Source: Fodinibacter sp038210185 (lineage in GTDB: Bacteria; Actinomycetota; Actinomycetes; Actinomycetales; Dermatophilaceae). From it: DNA of 5,452 nucleotides. Below the pieces are notes generated by a model. It was not told the origin of the DNA, searched no databases, and saw only the letters and a program-made list of their open reading frames with translations. This document shows, piece after piece, positions 4,560 through 5,452 of the stretch (position 1 is its first letter; each line of letters begins with the position of its first letter). Position numbers and translations under genes: made by a program. The stretch spans positions 1-5,452 of the forward strand of contig JBBQWX010000236.1 in assembly GCA_038210185.1 (NCBI GenBank), in the 5' to 3' direction.

Positions 4560-5452
4560 ATGCCTGAGAACCTCAGCACCCTCGGACGGCGTCGTGTGAT
4601 GCGCATCGGGGGTAGCACCGCCCTCCTGGCCACTGTAGTTGGCCTCGCCTCTGCCGGCGGGGCCACTGCCGCGACGACCGCTGGAGACATCCTGCTCGAC
4701 TCCTTCACCGGAACCGACGACGAGCGGCTGACCCAGGCCATCGCCGCCCAGCAGGCGTCCAGCCCCCGACGCGTGATCCGGCTGGCCGGCCGCAGCCACA
4801 CGTTCACCAAGACCCGCACCACCTACAACGGCATGCGGATCGTCGGCCCGAACACGGGGTGGCACAACCCCGAGATCGGCGGCACCGGCGGCAGCCTGCC
4901 CGAGTGCTCGGTGACCCTGAACTGCGGCACGGGAGCCGCTTCCTGGCTGGTCGGTACGGCGACGACCTATGACGTCGAGGTCAGCGGGATCTGCTTCAAG
5001 AGCGGCAACGGTGTCACGCAGTTCTACCACCACCCGTACAGTGCCGGAACCGCCTATGCCTGCCACTTCGACAGCCTGACCTTCTACGGCTTCAAGCACG
5101 TGTGCGGCATGCCAGGCAACGCCATGGCCATGACCCTGTGCTCGCTCTCGGGCGTGTGGACGTGCGTCGCCGTGAAGGGGACACAGTTCAGCATTCGCGG
5201 CTCCGACAACTACCTGTGGGTCGACGGCAAGATCAACTGCGGATGGCCAGGCGCGAATGCGGGCCAGTACCTCGTGCGGTTCGAGAACTGCTCCAAGACG
5301 TCGGTAGCGAACATGTACCTCACGGCCCGTGGGGGCTCCAGGTGCGTCCTCGTCGAGGGCAACGCCCAGTACGGCCAGGGTGGGCTCATCATCCGGGACA
5401 GCGTGTTCGAGGGCCAGAACCGCGCTGACCCGGCGATGGGCGCACTGGTGGT
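4560..5452 (+). CDS. Tat-exported, cysteine-rich beta-helix-like protein (partial, open at right edge)
   Basis: The first 297 residues of an exported protein whose end lies outside the window. The N-terminus has a twin-arginine signal: G9-R10-R11-R12-V13-M14, a mild hydrophobic stretch (STALLATVVGLASAGG) and a cleavage site near ATA-A (residues 35-38). The mature part starts with DSFTGTDDERLTQAIAAQQ, then RRVIRLAGRSHTF. This is the pattern that opens pectate-lyase-superfamily and tailspike-like beta-helices (TDD, a short helix, then a strand with Gly). Later repeats of 20-25 residues alternate short strands and polar turns (GICFKSG, CHFDSLTFYGFKH, VRFENCSKTSVANMYLTARGG, LIIRDSVFEGQN), as expected for beta-helix rungs. 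Ten cysteines (116, 122, 145, 168, 182, 194, 202, 227, 244, 262) lie within about 150 residues, unusual for such a protein. It probably acts on or binds a cell-surface or extracellular polysaccharide; the activity is unknown. It is on the same strand as the preceding secreted beta-helix gene but 315 bp away, so it probably has its own promoter. Confidence 0.78.
   Translation, partial: MPENLSTLGRRRVMRIGGSTALLATVVGLASAGGATAATTAGDILLDSFTGTDDERLTQAIAAQQASSPRRVIRLAGRSHTFTKTRTTYNGMRIVGPNTGWHNPEIGGTGGSLPECSVTLNCGTGAASWLVGTATTYDVEVSGICFKSGNGVTQFYHHPYSAGTAYACHFDSLTFYGFKHVCGMPGNAMAMTLCSLSGVWTCVAVKGTQFSIRGSDNYLWVDGKINCGWPGANAGQYLVRFENCSKTSVANMYLTARGGSRCVLVEGNAQYGQGGLIIRDSVFEGQNRADPAMGALV

Noticed and set aside
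4503..5099. 198-residue minus-strand frame
   Set aside because: It is antisense to the Tat gene, whose signal peptide, beta-helix pattern and ribosome binding site are all supported on the + strand.
5102..5428. 108-residue + frame near the right edge
   Set aside because: It overlaps the open Tat gene frame, is Arg/Gln/Gly-rich and has no motif.

Overview
The window is GC-rich chromosomal DNA with strongly G/C-ending codons. Its gene content (an OsmC-type protein, a mycobacterial-type dodecin, and secreted beta-helix proteins with an actinobacterial-style C-terminal domain) points to a high-GC actinomycete, probably in the Micrococcales/Propionibacteriales range. The genus cannot be fixed from sequence alone.

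Layout from left to right. Positions 2-208 are the 3' end of an unrecognised CDS. A strong imperfect palindrome follows (216-255). An OsmC-family thiol protein (299-826, +) then converges with a GNAT acetyltransferase (834-1340, -), with only 7 bp between their stop codons and a hairpin built over both. A short GC-rich spacer holding a perfect 7-bp inverted repeat separates the acetyltransferase from a dodecin (1454-1660, +), the small flavin-storage protein. Next is a large secreted protein (1755-4244, +): Sec-type signal peptide, N-terminal domain typical of secreted beta-helix proteins, right-handed parallel beta-helix, proline-rich linker and a C-terminal lectin-like domain. After 315 bp of non-coding DNA with three hairpins, a second secreted beta-helix-like protein begins (4560 to the window end, +). 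It carries a twin-arginine signal and an unusual number of cysteines, and runs off the right edge.

The left half is a set of small housekeeping or stress genes (peroxide/thiol chemistry, acetylation, flavin buffering) with no sign of a common operon. The right half is different: two consecutive, same-strand, exported beta-helix proteins. Such proteins usually bind, cleave or epimerise polysaccharides, and this pair may be the edge of a cell-surface or exopolysaccharide locus continuing to the right. That is inference; no glycosyltransferase or transporter is visible here.

Three genes (OsmC, GNAT, the large beta-helix protein) have a TAnnnT-like -10 hexamer ending 6-7 bases before the start codon and little or no Shine-Dalgarno sequence, which suggests leaderless transcripts. 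I see no tRNA, rRNA, CRISPR array or intact mobile element. I do not find a demonstrably new system; the best candidates for follow-up are the paired Sec/Tat beta-helix proteins and the cysteine-rich second one.
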